Position numbers and translations under genes: made by a program. A stretch of 52,327 nucleotides of DNA, taken from Pseudidiomarina piscicola (GTDB lineage: Bacteria; Pseudomonadota; Gammaproteobacteria; Enterobacterales; Alteromonadaceae). Numbering within the stretch: position 1 is the first letter of the stretch; each line of letters begins with the position of its first letter. Shown here in pieces: positions 8,608 to 17,471 of the stretch. The stretch is from positions 1 through 52,327 of the forward strand of contig NZ_CADCXY010000009.1 in the NCBI RefSeq assembly GCF_902806985.1. The letters run 5' to 3'. Below the pieces are notes generated by a model. It worked only from the letters and a program-made list of their open reading frames with translations. It did not search any database and was not told the DNA's origin.

Positions 8608-9944
8608 TGTTATTGCCACAAGAAATTATCCGAAAAAAACGTGATGGCGAAGCACTGCTGGAAGCGGAAATAGCGTTTTTTGTTCAAGGTATCACCGACC
8701 ATTCCATTTCAGAGAGTCAAATTTCGGCGCTGGCTATGGCAGTTTTCTTTAACGGTATGACCATGCAAGAACGGGTCTATCTAACGGAAGCCATGCGCGA
8801 CTCCGGTCAAGTGTTGCACTGGGCTGATCTTAACCTTGATGGACCTATCTTGGATAAGCATTCAACCGGTGGTGTCGGCGATGTTGTAAGTTTAATGCTT
8901 GGTCCTATTATTGCGGCCTGCGGTGGTTATGTGCCGATGATCTCTGGTCGTGGCCTCGGACACACCGGCGGCACTTTAGATAAAATGAGCAGCATTCCGA
9001 ATTATCAGGCACTGCCCAGCGATCATCAGTTTCGCCAAGTCGTGCAAGATGTTGGGGTTGCGATTATAGGTCAAACTGGAAGTCTAGCACCGGCAGATAA
9101 ACGCTTCTATGCGACCCGAGACGTAACCGCAACGGTTGAATCTATTCCACTGATCACCGCATCGATTCTATCGAAAAAACTTGCTGCAGGGCTCGATGGT
9201 TTGGTGCTTGATGTTAAAGCGGGAAATGGCGCGATCATGCCTAATGTTGCGGCTGCCGAAGAACTCGCCAATAGTTTGGTACAAGTGTCGCAAGGGGCAG
9301 GTTTAGCAACCAGCGCGCTAATTACAGATATGAATCAAGTGTTGGCCTATTCCGCGGGCAACGCGGTAGAAGTTCGCGAAGCTATTCGTTATTTACGTGG
9401 TGACGCGCGCGCCCCACAACTGCATCAGGTCACGGTTGCATTGGCGGCAGAAATGTTGGTGCTTGGCCGCCTGGCTGATAGTGTTGAAGCGGCCCGTGAA
9501 AAGGTAGAGCAAGTGCTGGCGAACGGTAGCGCGGCCGAGAAATTTGGTCAAATGGTAGCGGCGTTAGAAGGACCTAAAGATATCCTTGAAAACTATCAGT
9601 CGCATTTACCCTTGGCATCCGTTGCTGCTCCGGTATTTGCTTCGGCAGAACAGCTTGAACAGGGCCAATTTGTTGAACATATTGATACCCGCCAAGTTGG
9701 CATGTCGGTGGTCGCCCTTGGTGGTGGCCGTCGTCGTAGTGAAGACACACTCGACTATAGTGTTGGCCTAGATAACGTGATTGGTTTGGCAACACCCGTT
9801 GATGAGCAAACGCCATTGGCAACGGTGTATGCTGCCGACCAAGAAAGTTGGCAGGCTGCGGCCGCAACAGTTCGCTCAGCCTTTAAGTTAAGCTCGGAAC
9901 CAACCAAGATTCCTACCGCGGTTCATAAACGCATCGGAGGATAA
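8607..9944 (+). CDS. deoA: Thymidine phosphorylase
   Basis: DeoA converts thymidine (and deoxyuridine) plus phosphate to base and 2-deoxyribose 1-phosphate. The 445-residue product carries the family signature in [19 protein letters not shown] and the phosphate-binding KHSTGGVGD segment. Length matches E. coli DeoA (440). The ATG overlaps the deoC stop codon by one base. Confidence 0.97.
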   Translation: MLLPQEIIRKKRDGEALLEAEIAFFVQGITDHSISESQISALAMAVFFNGMTMQERVYLTEAMRDSGQVLHWADLNLDGPILDKHSTGGVGDVVSLMLGPIIAACGGYVPMISGRGLGHTGGTLDKMSSIPNYQALPSDHQFRQVVQDVGVAIIGQTGSLAPADKRFYATRDVTATVESIPLITASILSKKLAAGLDGLVLDVKAGNGAIMPNVAAAEELANSLVQVSQGAGLATSALITDMNQVLAYSAGNAVEVREAIRYLRGDARAPQLHQVTVALAAEMLVLGRLADSVEAAREKVEQVLANGSAAEKFGQMVAALEGPKDILENYQSHLPLASVAAPVFASAEQLEQGQFVEHIDTRQVGMSVVALGGGRRRSEDTLDYSVGLDNVIGLATPVDEQTPLATVYAADQESWQAAAATVRSAFKLSSEPTKIPTAVHKRIGG

Positions 9945-9948
9945 TGAG

Positions 9949-11175
9949 ATGGCACGTGCAGTTGTAGTGGTATTAGATTCGTTTGGTGTCGGTGCGGCAG
10001 ATGACGCAGATAAATTTGGTGACGTCGGCGCCGATACCTTTGGTCATATTGCTGAGTACTGCGCGGCGGGCAAAGCCGAGCAGGGTCGTAGTGGCCCATT
10101 AAAGCTACCCAACCTCGTGAAGCTTGGCTTAGCAGAGGTAAGTCGCGGTGCAACGGGGCGCTATCCCGCTGGTTTTTCGGCGGAGCCAAATTGCATTGGG
10201 CGTTACGGCTGGGCGCAAGAGTTGTCGTCGGGCAAAGACACACCGTCAGGGCATTGGGAAATGGCCGGAGTTCCGGTGACGTTCGATTGGGGATACTTCC
10301 TTGATAAAGAAAACTCTTTTCCGGCTGAATTATTGCAACAAATGATCACGCAAATGGCGTTGCCCGGTTACCTTGGCAATTGTCATGCCTCTGGTACCGA
10401 AATCATTGAACGCCTGGGGCAAGAGCACTGTGACACCGGCAAGCCAATCGTCTATACCTCGGCGGACTCGGTATTTCAAATTGCTTGCCATGAAGAGTCG
10501 TTCGGCTTGCAGCGTCTGTACCAACTATGTGAATGCGTACGCGAGCTGCTCGAGCCTTATAATATTGGTCGGGTCATTGCACGACCGTTTCGCGGTTCAA
10601 AGGCAAGCGGTTTTGAACGCACTGCGAATCGCCGTGACTACGCTGTACCACCCCCTGCAGCAACGGTATTAGATGAGTTAAAAGCTGCCGGTGGAACCGT
10701 GGTTAGCATTGGCAAGATCGCTGATATTTTTGCGCACCAAGGCATTTCAGAGTCGCACAAAGCTGACGGGTTAGAGGCCCTCGTTGATAAAACATTAGAA
10801 GCACTGTCGACAGCACCAAATAGAAGTCTCATTTTTACCAACCTAGTCGATTTCGACACGCTGTACGGCCACCGTCGCGATGTCGCGGGCTACGCCCGAG
10901 CACTCGAGCAGTTTGATCAGCGATTACCTGAGCTGATGTCGAACTTAGCTGAAGATGACGTACTTATTTTGAGTGCCGACCATGGGTGTGATCCAACTTG
11001 GCACGGCACCGAGCATACGCGCGAATTTGTGCCGGTTTTAATGTACGGTAAAAATTTGCCGGCGGCAGCTTTAGGACAACGCAAGACCTTTGCTGATATA
11101 GGTCAAACCATTGCCGAGCTGTTGGAGTTAGAATCTTTGGAGTACGGCACATCGATGCTCCCAAAGAAATTCTAA
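9949..11175 (+). CDS. deoB: Phosphopentomutase
   Basis: DeoB interconverts (deoxy)ribose 1-phosphate and 5-phosphate, linking the phosphorylases to DeoC. The 408-residue protein belongs to the alkaline phosphatase superfamily: [11 protein letters not shown] at the N terminus supplies the first metal aspartate, and [19 protein letters not shown] near the C terminus supplies the rest of the two-manganese site. GGAGG sits 8 bases before the ATG, and deoA ends 4 bases upstream. Confidence 0.97.
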   Translation: MARAVVVVLDSFGVGAADDADKFGDVGADTFGHIAEYCAAGKAEQGRSGPLKLPNLVKLGLAEVSRGATGRYPAGFSAEPNCIGRYGWAQELSSGKDTPSGHWEMAGVPVTFDWGYFLDKENSFPAELLQQMITQMALPGYLGNCHASGTEIIERLGQEHCDTGKPIVYTSADSVFQIACHEESFGLQRLYQLCECVRELLEPYNIGRVIARPFRGSKASGFERTANRRDYAVPPPAATVLDELKAAGGTVVSIGKIADIFAHQGISESHKADGLEALVDKTLEALSTAPNRSLIFTNLVDFDTLYGHRRDVAGYARALEQFDQRLPELMSNLAEDDVLILSADHGCDPTWHGTEHTREFVPVLMYGKNLPAAALGQRKTFADIGQTIAELLELESLEYGTSMLPKKF

Positions 11176-11197
11176 GTTAAGTTTAAGGACCACGACA

Positions 11198-11905
11198 TTG
11201 GCAACGCCACATATTAACGCCCCCAAGGACGCTTTCGCTGCGACCTGTTTGCTGCCCGGAGACCCTTTGCGGGCGAAGTTTATTGCAGAAAACTTTTTTG
11301 ATGATGCTGTGTGTGTGAACGACGTTCGCAATATGCTGGGTTATACCGGCAGTTATAAAGGGCAGCCGATGTCCGTAATGGGCACCGGCATGGGGATGCC
11401 GTCCTGTGTTCTGTACAGCACTGAGCTGATGGAACATTACGGTGTGCAACGACTGGTGCGTGTTGGCAGTTGTGGTGCTATTCAAGCAGCGTTAAAGCTT
11501 AAAGATATCGTGCTGGCGCACAGTGCGAGCACTGACTCGAGCATGAACCGTCTACGCTTCGCTGGTATGGACTACAGCGCAGCGGCATCGCCTAGGTTGC
11601 TGCAAAAAGTACTTAATCACGTTGATGACAAGAAGATCCCAGTGGCTGTGGGCCAGGTGTTCTCGACCGACAACTTCTATGGCGCACCAGACCACCAATT
11701 AGCCTTGTTACAAGAGGTTGGAATTCTAGCGGTCGAAATGGAGGCCGCGGGACTTTACGCTGCTGCAGCGAGGTTTAAAGCTCAAGCACTGACCGTACTT
11801 ACGGTCTCCGATAATTTAGTTACGAACACCCAGCTTGATTCAAAAGAACGCGAAGCAGGGTTTTCGATGATGATAGAACTCACCTTAAATGCGCTGGTGA
11901 GTTAA
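11198..11905 (+). CDS. deoD: Purine nucleoside phosphorylase, DeoD type
   Basis: DeoD cleaves purine (deoxy)nucleosides with phosphate to the free base and (deoxy)ribose 1-phosphate. The 235-residue hexameric-type enzyme matches E. coli DeoD from the first residues (MATPHINA, then LPGDPLRAKFIA). The start codon is TTG at 11198: the family N terminus begins exactly there, with AAGGA upstream. The last 40 bases are repeated exactly at 13060-13099, downstream of an inserted ompW cassette. The gene itself is complete. Confidence 0.96.
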   Translation: MATPHINAPKDAFAATCLLPGDPLRAKFIAENFFDDAVCVNDVRNMLGYTGSYKGQPMSVMGTGMGMPSCVLYSTELMEHYGVQRLVRVGSCGAIQAALKLKDIVLAHSASTDSSMNRLRFAGMDYSAAASPRLLQKVLNHVDDKKIPVAVGQVFSTDNFYGAPDHQLALLQEVGILAVEMEAAGLYAAAARFKAQALTVLTVSDNLVTNTQLDSKEREAGFSMMIELTLNALVS

Positions 11906-11907
11906 CC
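11868..11907. repeat. 40-bp direct repeat, copy 1 (deoD 3' end)
   Basis: These 40 bases, ending just after the deoD stop codon, are identical to 13060-13099. The two copies enclose 1152 bases holding ompW and a small membrane protein gene. Identity stops sharply on both sides. Confidence 0.95.
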
Positions 11908-12059
11908 TTTCGGGTTCCAAATCATTTCTACTTATCCCCCAAGCTGTCGCTGCCATCAACAGTCGCGACACATTCAACCTATGGATATTCGCATTATTTC
12001 GATTGCGTAGCACATGCGTTGAAAATTGCGTAACTTTTTATACATACCCCGAGTAAAGC

Positions 12060-12100
12060 TTGATCTCTATCAATGTTTTAACTCTATAACCACATAAAAT
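12060..12100 (+). promoter_or_regulatory. FNR-type class II promoter of ompW
   Basis: TTGATCTCTATCAA at 12060-12073 is a perfect FNR/Anr consensus palindrome (TTGAT-N4-ATCAA). A TAAAAT -10 element lies at 12095-12100. A start site near 12107 puts the box centre about 41 bases upstream, the position for class II activation by FNR. AAGGAG at 12115-12120 then serves the ATG at 12127. FNR control of ompW is known in E. coli, which supports the reading. Confidence 0.8.
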
Positions 12101-12126
12101 GTAGGGGAATAACTAAGGAGTGCTGT

Positions 12127-12831
12127 ATGAAAACCTCAATGATTATAAGTGGCTTGTTAATTTCTGGCTTCATTTCCCCTATGGCTATTGCCGCAGATCA
12201 GTTTTCCGTGAATGTCGGTGCTATTGGTGTTATGCCGAACGATGATAGCGCATCATTACCGGTAATTGAATCTTTAGCCGGCCTAACTAGCGGTAGCACA
12301 GGTGTTACCGTCGACAACAATACACAATTGGGTATTACTTTTGACTATAGCTTCACGCCAAACTGGAGTTTGGAGTTAATTGCAGCAACCCCGTTTAAGC
12401 ATGAAATTCATGGTACGGGTGCAATCGAGGGGCTAAAAGTCGGCGAAACCAAACAGCTTCCACCAACTTTATTGGCGCAATATCACTTTACTTTAGAAAG
12501 CGATGTTATTGACCCATTTGTCGGTTTTGGTGTGAACTACACCACGTTTTTTGAAGAAAAAGTAAGCCCTGAACTCGGTAGTGTTTTGACTGACCTTGCA
12601 GTAATTACTGCAAATGACGATGTTGAACTTGCACTATCAAATAGCTGGGGTTTTGCTTTACAAGCGGGCGTAAACGTTAAGCTGAGTGACAACTGGGGAC
12701 TAAATCTAATGATTAGCCGTATGGCGATTGATACAGTTGCGGATGTTCGTATCAACGGTGCGACGGCAGAATCTATTGCTGTTGACATTGATCCTACGGT
12801 TGCCATGTTCGGTCTTCGTTATAGCTTCTAA
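12127..12831 (+). CDS. ompW: OmpW-family outer membrane protein
   Basis: OmpW is an eight-stranded outer-membrane barrel with a hydrophobic channel, commonly induced under low oxygen. The 234-residue product has a signal peptide ending near AIAADQF, alternating beta strands such as LGITFDYSFTPNWSLELIAATP, the family block PPTLLAQYHF, the segment DPFVGFGVNYTTFF, and a terminal aromatic residue (LRYSF). It is preceded by an FNR-type promoter and followed after 11 bases by a small membrane protein gene. Both lie inside the 40-bp direct repeats. Confidence 0.93.
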   Translation: MKTSMIISGLLISGFISPMAIAADQFSVNVGAIGVMPNDDSASLPVIESLAGLTSGSTGVTVDNNTQLGITFDYSFTPNWSLELIAATPFKHEIHGTGAIEGLKVGETKQLPPTLLAQYHFTLESDVIDPFVGFGVNYTTFFEEKVSPELGSVLTDLAVITANDDVELALSNSWGFALQAGVNVKLSDNWGLNLMISRMAIDTVADVRINGATAESIAVDIDPTVAMFGLRYSF

Positions 12832-12842
12832 GGAGGCAGGCT

Positions 12843-12971
12843 ATGCAATTGCTTAAAGAGTTTATCTCTGATCCAGTTATCTTTTTTTCATTTACTGGAC
12901 TAGCGGTACTGATGGGTATTTGCACGTTTTACGTGATTTACTTCTTAAAGAAAGCAAACGAAAAAAAGTAA
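12843..12971 (+). CDS. Small single-helix membrane protein, DUF3149-like
   Basis: A 42-residue frame starts MQLLKEFISDP and continues with one hydrophobic helix (about residues 12-34) and a basic tail KKANEKK. A strong TAAGGAGG sequence overlaps the ompW stop and stands at proper spacing from this ATG, which argues strongly that it is translated. Length and layout (a short amphipathic start, D-P, one helix, KK-rich end) resemble DUF3149 proteins of Alteromonadales; I assign that from memory. It is probably co-expressed with ompW under FNR control. Function unknown. Confidence 0.8.
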   Translation: MQLLKEFISDPVIFFSFTGLAVLMGICTFYVIYFLKKANEKK

Positions 12972-12978
12972 CCTAAAA

Positions 12979-13044
12979 CAAGCTGGTTTCCGTGTTTGAC
13001 TCAGCATTTAAAAAACGAGTATTAGCAGATTCGGTACCAGCTTG
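12979..13044. repeat. Inverted repeat at the right end of the ompW cassette
   Basis: CAAGCTGGT at 12979-12987 is the exact reverse complement of ACCAGCTTG at 13036-13044, with 48 bases between. It sits after the small membrane protein gene and 15 bases before the second 40-bp repeat. It may help end transcription or mark the cassette boundary. Confidence 0.5.
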
Positions 13045-13059
13045 CTAGGCATCTTTCTT

Positions 13060-13099
13060 TGATGATAGAACTCACCTTAAATGCGCTGGTGAGTTAACC
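13060..13099. repeat. 40-bp direct repeat, copy 2 (orphan deoD 3' end)
   Basis: This is an exact copy of the last 38 coding and stop-codon bases of deoD plus two more, here without the rest of the gene. Only this copy is followed by CACCAGCGC, which completes a hairpin with the repeat's own GCGCTGGTG. That suggests this is the original junction downstream of deoD, and that copy 1 restored the gene end when the ompW segment arrived. Confidence 0.93.
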
Positions 13100-13108
13100 C
13101 ACCAGCGC
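13083..13108. terminator. Hairpin between the ompW cassette and the subtilase gene
   Basis: GCGCTGGTG at 13083-13091 and CACCAGCGC at 13100-13108 form a perfect 9-bp stem with an 8-base loop. No good T-run follows on either strand, so it is a weak or factor-assisted terminator at best. It lies 7 bases beyond the stop codon of the convergent subtilase gene. Confidence 0.5.
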
Positions 13109-13115
13109 TCCTTGC

Positions 13116-15578
13116 TTAGTTACCAATGCGCGGCAACAACTGCGTCAGATCTCGAGCTAATTCAGCCCGGGTGACACTTTGGTCTGGACCGAACGAGGCG
13201 GTAAACTTAGGTGTCAGGTCGAAAGGACCTTGCACGACGTCAAGTTCAACTTGCGCAAGACCCATGTTGAGTGCCAGTTGAACATGACCACGCTTGGTTG
13301 CCGGAATGGCAAGACTATCTTCGATCTCAATCACTTGGTCGAACCGAGTTACCGTTAACGGTTGCTGAGGATCAAAGGCCGCGGCTTGTTGCTGTAACCC
13401 TAGCGCTTGCACGAGTGCATAGGCGACATCAACGCGAGAGACCGATTGATTGGCACCAAACCAACGTGCAGAGCTTGGCGACATTAACGGTGCAGTCGCT
13501 GCTGCTCCACCTAGTAGTGCGCCGTCATTCGCCGTCGCTGCGTTGGCAAAGGCTGCATGGCTCGCATGGGTGTCGAAGTAGAGAGACTCTGAACCTTGTT
13601 GTGCTTGGCGCAACAAGCCACTTAGGCTTAAGGCGTCGGCAAGTTCGATTTTGGTGGCCGCCGCATCAGGCGAGAAACCGCCATTGCGCGCATCCATCAG
13701 CCGCTCGTTGATAGCGAGCTCAATAAAGCCACGCGCTGGGTGACCGGCGGTATCATCGATGCCTGAAATACCCGCAGATTTCACCGTGCGAATCGAAACT
13801 TCGGTTGGAAGAGGTAAGCCAATACCGTTAGTGACACCTAGTGGGTCTAATGACAGGCCGCTAACAGAGCCAATACCACGAGCGTAGACCTTCCACGTAC
13901 CAGCGACGGCTGGCGCCGTTACACCGACCGAGGAACCCAGTACCGGTAGCCCAATTCCTGAGCCATAACGATTGCCGTTCGGATCCTCTAAAACAAATGC
14001 CGTGCCTGACTCAATTTGCGCACTGGCAAGCACCAAAGTAGCGTCTTGGTCAACGGTGAAGGTTTCAGCTGCGGTGTCGCCAACAGGGAAGTACTCAACA
14101 GTGCGGGTAAAGCTATCGCCATCGGTGAGTTCAACATTAGCGTTGAAGGTGCGGTTTTGTTTTACCGTATCACCGAACAGCGTTGGGCTCTCGAGGGCCG
14201 CTTTGACCGCTGCGTGGGCATTAATATAACCGGCACCCGCTTCCCAAGAGTCGCGACCTGGCATGACCGTCGCGGTGTCTTGAATGATTTGCTTAACTTC
14301 CTGCCATTGTAGGTTGGGGTTGGCTTCTAAGATTAAGGCAACGACACCTGAAACATGAGGAGCAGCCATCGAGGTACCGCTGGAGATGGTATAGTAAGCT
14401 AGTTGTTCCGGCGGAATCTCCTCGGAGTCTTGTTGTGCACTCAAGCCACCTAAGCTCGACAGTGAGGCGCGAGCAGAAATAATATCAACTCCTGGTGCCG
14501 TGATTGTCGGGCGGTCTTCCCAGGTATAGGTTTCACCGTCCACTTCAACTTCGCCTGACTTGCCATCGACACCACGCGAACTGAAATCCGCTAATTTGCC
14601 GCTTTTATCACCTGCGGCAACGGTAATAACCCACGGTGCTTTTTTAAAGTTACCGGTGATGGTCGATTCGCCTGGGCCTGAATTACCTGCCGAGAAAACA
14701 GTGATCACACCATTGTCAGCGAGCTTTTTGGTGGCCACGTTGGTCGGATCATCGGGGTTAAAATCGGTTCCTACATCGCCGGTGTTACCGAACGAATTTG
14801 AAATCACACGAATGTTATAGGTAAATTGATTATGAAGGGCGTAATCAAAGCCACCTAAAGTGTCGAGAATAAACAGACCAGCACCTGAGCCATAGCCAAT
14901 TAAAGAAGCTCCTGGCGCCACGCCGGTGTGTTCTCCGTTACTCATACTACCGCTACCACCAACGGTGCCAGCAACATGCGTACCATGGCCACCCAGAATA
15001 TCTGTATTCGCTACATTTTCCTGGTACGTAATAGGTAGCATACCACTGAGGCTGTTCAGGTTTACCTGAGCTAATACGTTCTGTACCACGTGCTGCGGGT
15101 ACATTAAGTCACCGTGTGTCCCATCAACACCAGAGTCATTGATGACAACGCCGATACCGCGGCCGGAAAAGGGAATACCATTGTTACGTAGGTCTTTATC
15201 GGCTCGAAGGTTTTGTACGCCGGTAATAGCCGTGGCATCGCCGTTTTCTAACGAAAGCGGGTCATTATGCCAAACTGAGCGAACATCTTCGCGTTGATAA
15301 ATGGTTTCGATTTGAGCGCGAGTTGCTAGTACACCAGCCATAGGTAATTCTTGCATCACCACGCCGTTAAGCCCGAGCTGTGCCAAAAATTCGACTTGGC
15401 TTGCCGAGGGAGCTTCGCTCTGATCAAAGGTAACGATCACGGGATGTAACGTTGCATCATCGGCGGCACTTACGATTGAACGTAGGTCTGGGTCAAAGGT
15501 TTTCGCTATACCCACTGTTGACGATAGTGAGAATGCTAATGCGAGTGTAATACTTGAAAGCTTTGTTTTGGTCATCAT
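13116..15578 (-). CDS. Secreted subtilisin-like serine protease (S8) with SLH-like C-terminal repeats
   Basis: The 820-residue product has a signal peptide (to about residue 25), an inhibitor I9-like propeptide, and an S8 domain with the catalytic triad Asp148 (INDSGVDGTH), His198 (GGHGTHVAG) and Ser403 (SGTSMAAPH), plus the oxyanion Asn299 (SAGNSG). A beta-rich region about 490-600 follows. The last 200 residues resemble three S-layer homology repeats, for example FIELAINERLMDARNGGFSP and VTRAELARDL. AGGA stands 8 bases before the first ATG of MMTKT. Likely an exported or surface-attached nutrient protease. Confidence 0.92.
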   Translation of the reverse strand: MMTKTKLSSITLALAFSLSSTVGIAKTFDPDLRSIVSAADDATLHPVIVTFDQSEAPSASQVEFLAQLGLNGVVMQELPMAGVLATRAQIETIYQREDVRSVWHNDPLSLENGDATAITGVQNLRADKDLRNNGIPFSGRGIGVVINDSGVDGTHGDLMYPQHVVQNVLAQVNLNSLSGMLPITYQENVANTDILGGHGTHVAGTVGGSGSMSNGEHTGVAPGASLIGYGSGAGLFILDTLGGFDYALHNQFTYNIRVISNSFGNTGDVGTDFNPDDPTNVATKKLADNGVITVFSAGNSGPGESTITGNFKKAPWVITVAAGDKSGKLADFSSRGVDGKSGEVEVDGETYTWEDRPTITAPGVDIISARASLSSLGGLSAQQDSEEIPPEQLAYYTISSGTSMAAPHVSGVVALILEANPNLQWQEVKQIIQDTATVMPGRDSWEAGAGYINAHAAVKAALESPTLFGDTVKQNRTFNANVELTDGDSFTRTVEYFPVGDTAAETFTVDQDATLVLASAQIESGTAFVLEDPNGNRYGSGIGLPVLGSSVGVTAPAVAGTWKVYARGIGSVSGLSLDPLGVTNGIGLPLPTEVSIRTVKSAGISGIDDTAGHPARGFIELAINERLMDARNGGFSPDAAATKIELADALSLSGLLRQAQQGSESLYFDTHASHAAFANAATANDGALLGGAAATAPLMSPSSARWFGANQSVSRVDVAYALVQALGLQQQAAAFDPQQPLTVTRFDQVIEIEDSLAIPATKRGHVQLALNMGLAQVELDVVQGPFDLTPKFTASFGPDQSVTRAELARDLTQLLPRIGN

Positions 15579-15866
15579 AGTTGCAGTCCTGTATCAGTTA
15601 TTTTTGTTGGCGATATCAGACTGCCATGAGCTCAGGTGGCAAATATATAGGGGTAATCCCTCTTATTGCTCGAAACAAAAAGCTAAAAGAAGTAATGGTT
15701 GCGCGATTTATAATGTTTAGTCAATTTGCTAGAATAGAGGAATCATTTTTACAGTTATTAATAATGGTTTTTCTAGCTGTAACGCTTGTCGGGCTGTTTC
15801 AAAGTCAGGGCGTAGAGTTAACTTATATTGTGTACAAACCGTTGTACCACATGGGAATTTAAATAC
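15579..15866. other. 288-bp spacer between divergent subtilase and prfC
   Basis: No convincing gene lies here; a 93-codon frame on the + strand lacks a ribosome binding site and resembles nothing I know. GTACAA at 15832-15837 and TTGTAC at 15842-15847 form a dyad with a 4-base loop, 20 bases before prfC, which could be an operator or leader hairpin. Promoters for both genes must be here but none is clear. Confidence 0.5.
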
Positions 15867-17456
15867 ATGGCAAACGCCGATTTTCTTAATCAAATCAATA
15901 AGCGAAGAACTTTCGCAATCATATCGCACCCTGATGCGGGTAAAACAACGATTACTGAGAAAGTGCTCTTGCACGGGCAACGTTTGCAAAAAGCAGGTAC
16001 TGTAAAAGGTAAAAAGTCTGGTCAGCATGCAAAGTCGGACTGGATGGAAATGGAAAAAGAGCGCGGCATCTCGGTGACGACCTCGGTGATGCAGTTCCCC
16101 TACCATGATGCGTTAGTTAACTTACTCGATACTCCGGGGCACGAAGACTTTTCGGAAGATACTTACCGGACCCTGACCGCGGTGGATTCGTGTTTAATGG
16201 TGATTGACGGTGCTAAAGGTGTCGAAGACCGAACCATTAAACTGATGGAAGTAACTCGCCTGCGGGATACGCCAATCATTACTTTCATGAACAAACTTGA
16301 CCGCGATATTCGCGACCCGCTTGAACTGCTTGATGAAGTGGAAAGCGTGCTCAATATCATGTGTGCGCCGATAACTTGGCCTATTGGTTCGGGTAAAAAC
16401 TTTAAAGGTGTTTACCACCTGCTCAACGATGAAGTCATTCTGTATAAAACCGGCCAGGGCCATCGAATTCAAGAGCGCGAAGTTGTTAAAGGCCTCGATA
16501 ACCCAGAGCTCGACGCTAAGTTAGGTGGCTACGCTGACGAATTACGAGAGCAAATAGAGTTGGTACAAGGCGCCTCGAACGAATTTGATCTAGAGATGTT
16601 TTTGGCGGGAGAATTAACGCCGGTCTACTTCGGTACAGCGCTGGGTAACTTTGGCGTTGACCACATGCTAGATGGTCTTGTTGATTGGGCACCAAAGCCT
16701 CTACCACGCGAAACGGACACCGGCGAAGCTGTGGTGGCCGCGCGCGAGGAGTTCTCTGGTTTCGTGTTTAAAATTCAAGCAAACATGGACCCCAAGCATC
16801 GCGACCGCGTTGCCTTCATGCGAATTGTGTCAGGCAAGTACCAAAAAGGCATGAAGATGCATCAAGTACGCTTAGCTAAAGGTGTGCGCATTGCGGATGC
16901 GTTAACGTTCTTAGCTGGCGATCGTGAGCATGTTGAGGAAGCTTACCCGGGCGACATCATAGGTTTGCATAATCATGGCACCATTCAAATTGGTGATACT
17001 TTTACCGCTGGCGAAAAATTTAAATTTAGTGGCATACCAAACTTCGCCCCAGAATTGTTCCGTCGTATTCGGCTTAAAGATCCACTGAAGCAAAAGCAGC
17101 TGTTAAAGGGCCTTGTGCAGCTATCTGAAGAGGGTGCGGTGCAAGTATTCCGCCCGTTAGCGAACAATGATCTGATTGTCGGCGCCGTCGGGGTATTGCA
17201 GTTTGACGTGGTGGTACATCGCTTAAAATCTGAATACAACGTCGATGCCGTGTATGAAAATATCAACGTGGCGACAGCGCGTTGGGTATCGTCAGATAGT
17301 GAGCAGAAGCTTGATGAATTTCGCCGCAAGGCAGAAGTTAACTTGGCCCTTGATGGCGGTGATAACTTAACTTACATTGCGCCGACCATGGTTAATTTGA
17401 ACCTCGCCACAGAGCGGTATCCAGACATTGATTTCCATCACACCCGGGAACACTAA
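15867..17456 (+). CDS. prfC: Peptide chain release factor 3
   Basis: RF3 is the GTPase that removes RF1 or RF2 from the ribosome after termination. The product has G1 in HPDAGKTT, switch residues around [10 protein letters not shown]3 in [14 protein letters not shown] and G4 in MNKLDR, followed by translation-factor domains II and III. From the ATG at 15867 it is 529 residues, the same as E. coli RF3, and begins [18 protein letters not shown]; an in-frame start at 15828 would add unrelated residues. No strong Shine-Dalgarno is visible. Confidence 0.97.
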   Translation: MANADFLNQINKRRTFAIISHPDAGKTTITEKVLLHGQRLQKAGTVKGKKSGQHAKSDWMEMEKERGISVTTSVMQFPYHDALVNLLDTPGHEDFSEDTYRTLTAVDSCLMVIDGAKGVEDRTIKLMEVTRLRDTPIITFMNKLDRDIRDPLELLDEVESVLNIMCAPITWPIGSGKNFKGVYHLLNDEVILYKTGQGHRIQEREVVKGLDNPELDAKLGGYADELREQIELVQGASNEFDLEMFLAGELTPVYFGTALGNFGVDHMLDGLVDWAPKPLPRETDTGEAVVAAREEFSGFVFKIQANMDPKHRDRVAFMRIVSGKYQKGMKMHQVRLAKGVRIADALTFLAGDREHVEEAYPGDIIGLHNHGTIQIGDTFTAGEKFKFSGIPNFAPELFRRIRLKDPLKQKQLLKGLVQLSEEGAVQVFRPLANNDLIVGAVGVLQFDVVVHRLKSEYNVDAVYENINVATARWVSSDSEQKLDEFRRKAEVNLALDGGDNLTYIAPTMVNLNLATERYPDIDFHHTREH

Positions 17457-17471
17457 CTTGCCGAGGCCGTT

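Noticed and set aside
11908-13059. Insertion sequence between the 40-bp repeats
   Set aside because: No transposase gene and no terminal inverted repeats at the two boundaries; the internal 9-bp inverted repeat is at one end only. Reported as a cassette, not an IS.
15581-15862. 93-codon frame between the subtilase gene and prfC
   Set aside because: No ribosome binding site, no recognisable family, and it covers the spacer that must hold the prfC promoter and 5' leader.
15828-15866. Longer N terminus for RF3
   Set aside because: The extra 13 residues do not resemble the family and contain the dyad; the start at 15867 gives the standard 529 residues.
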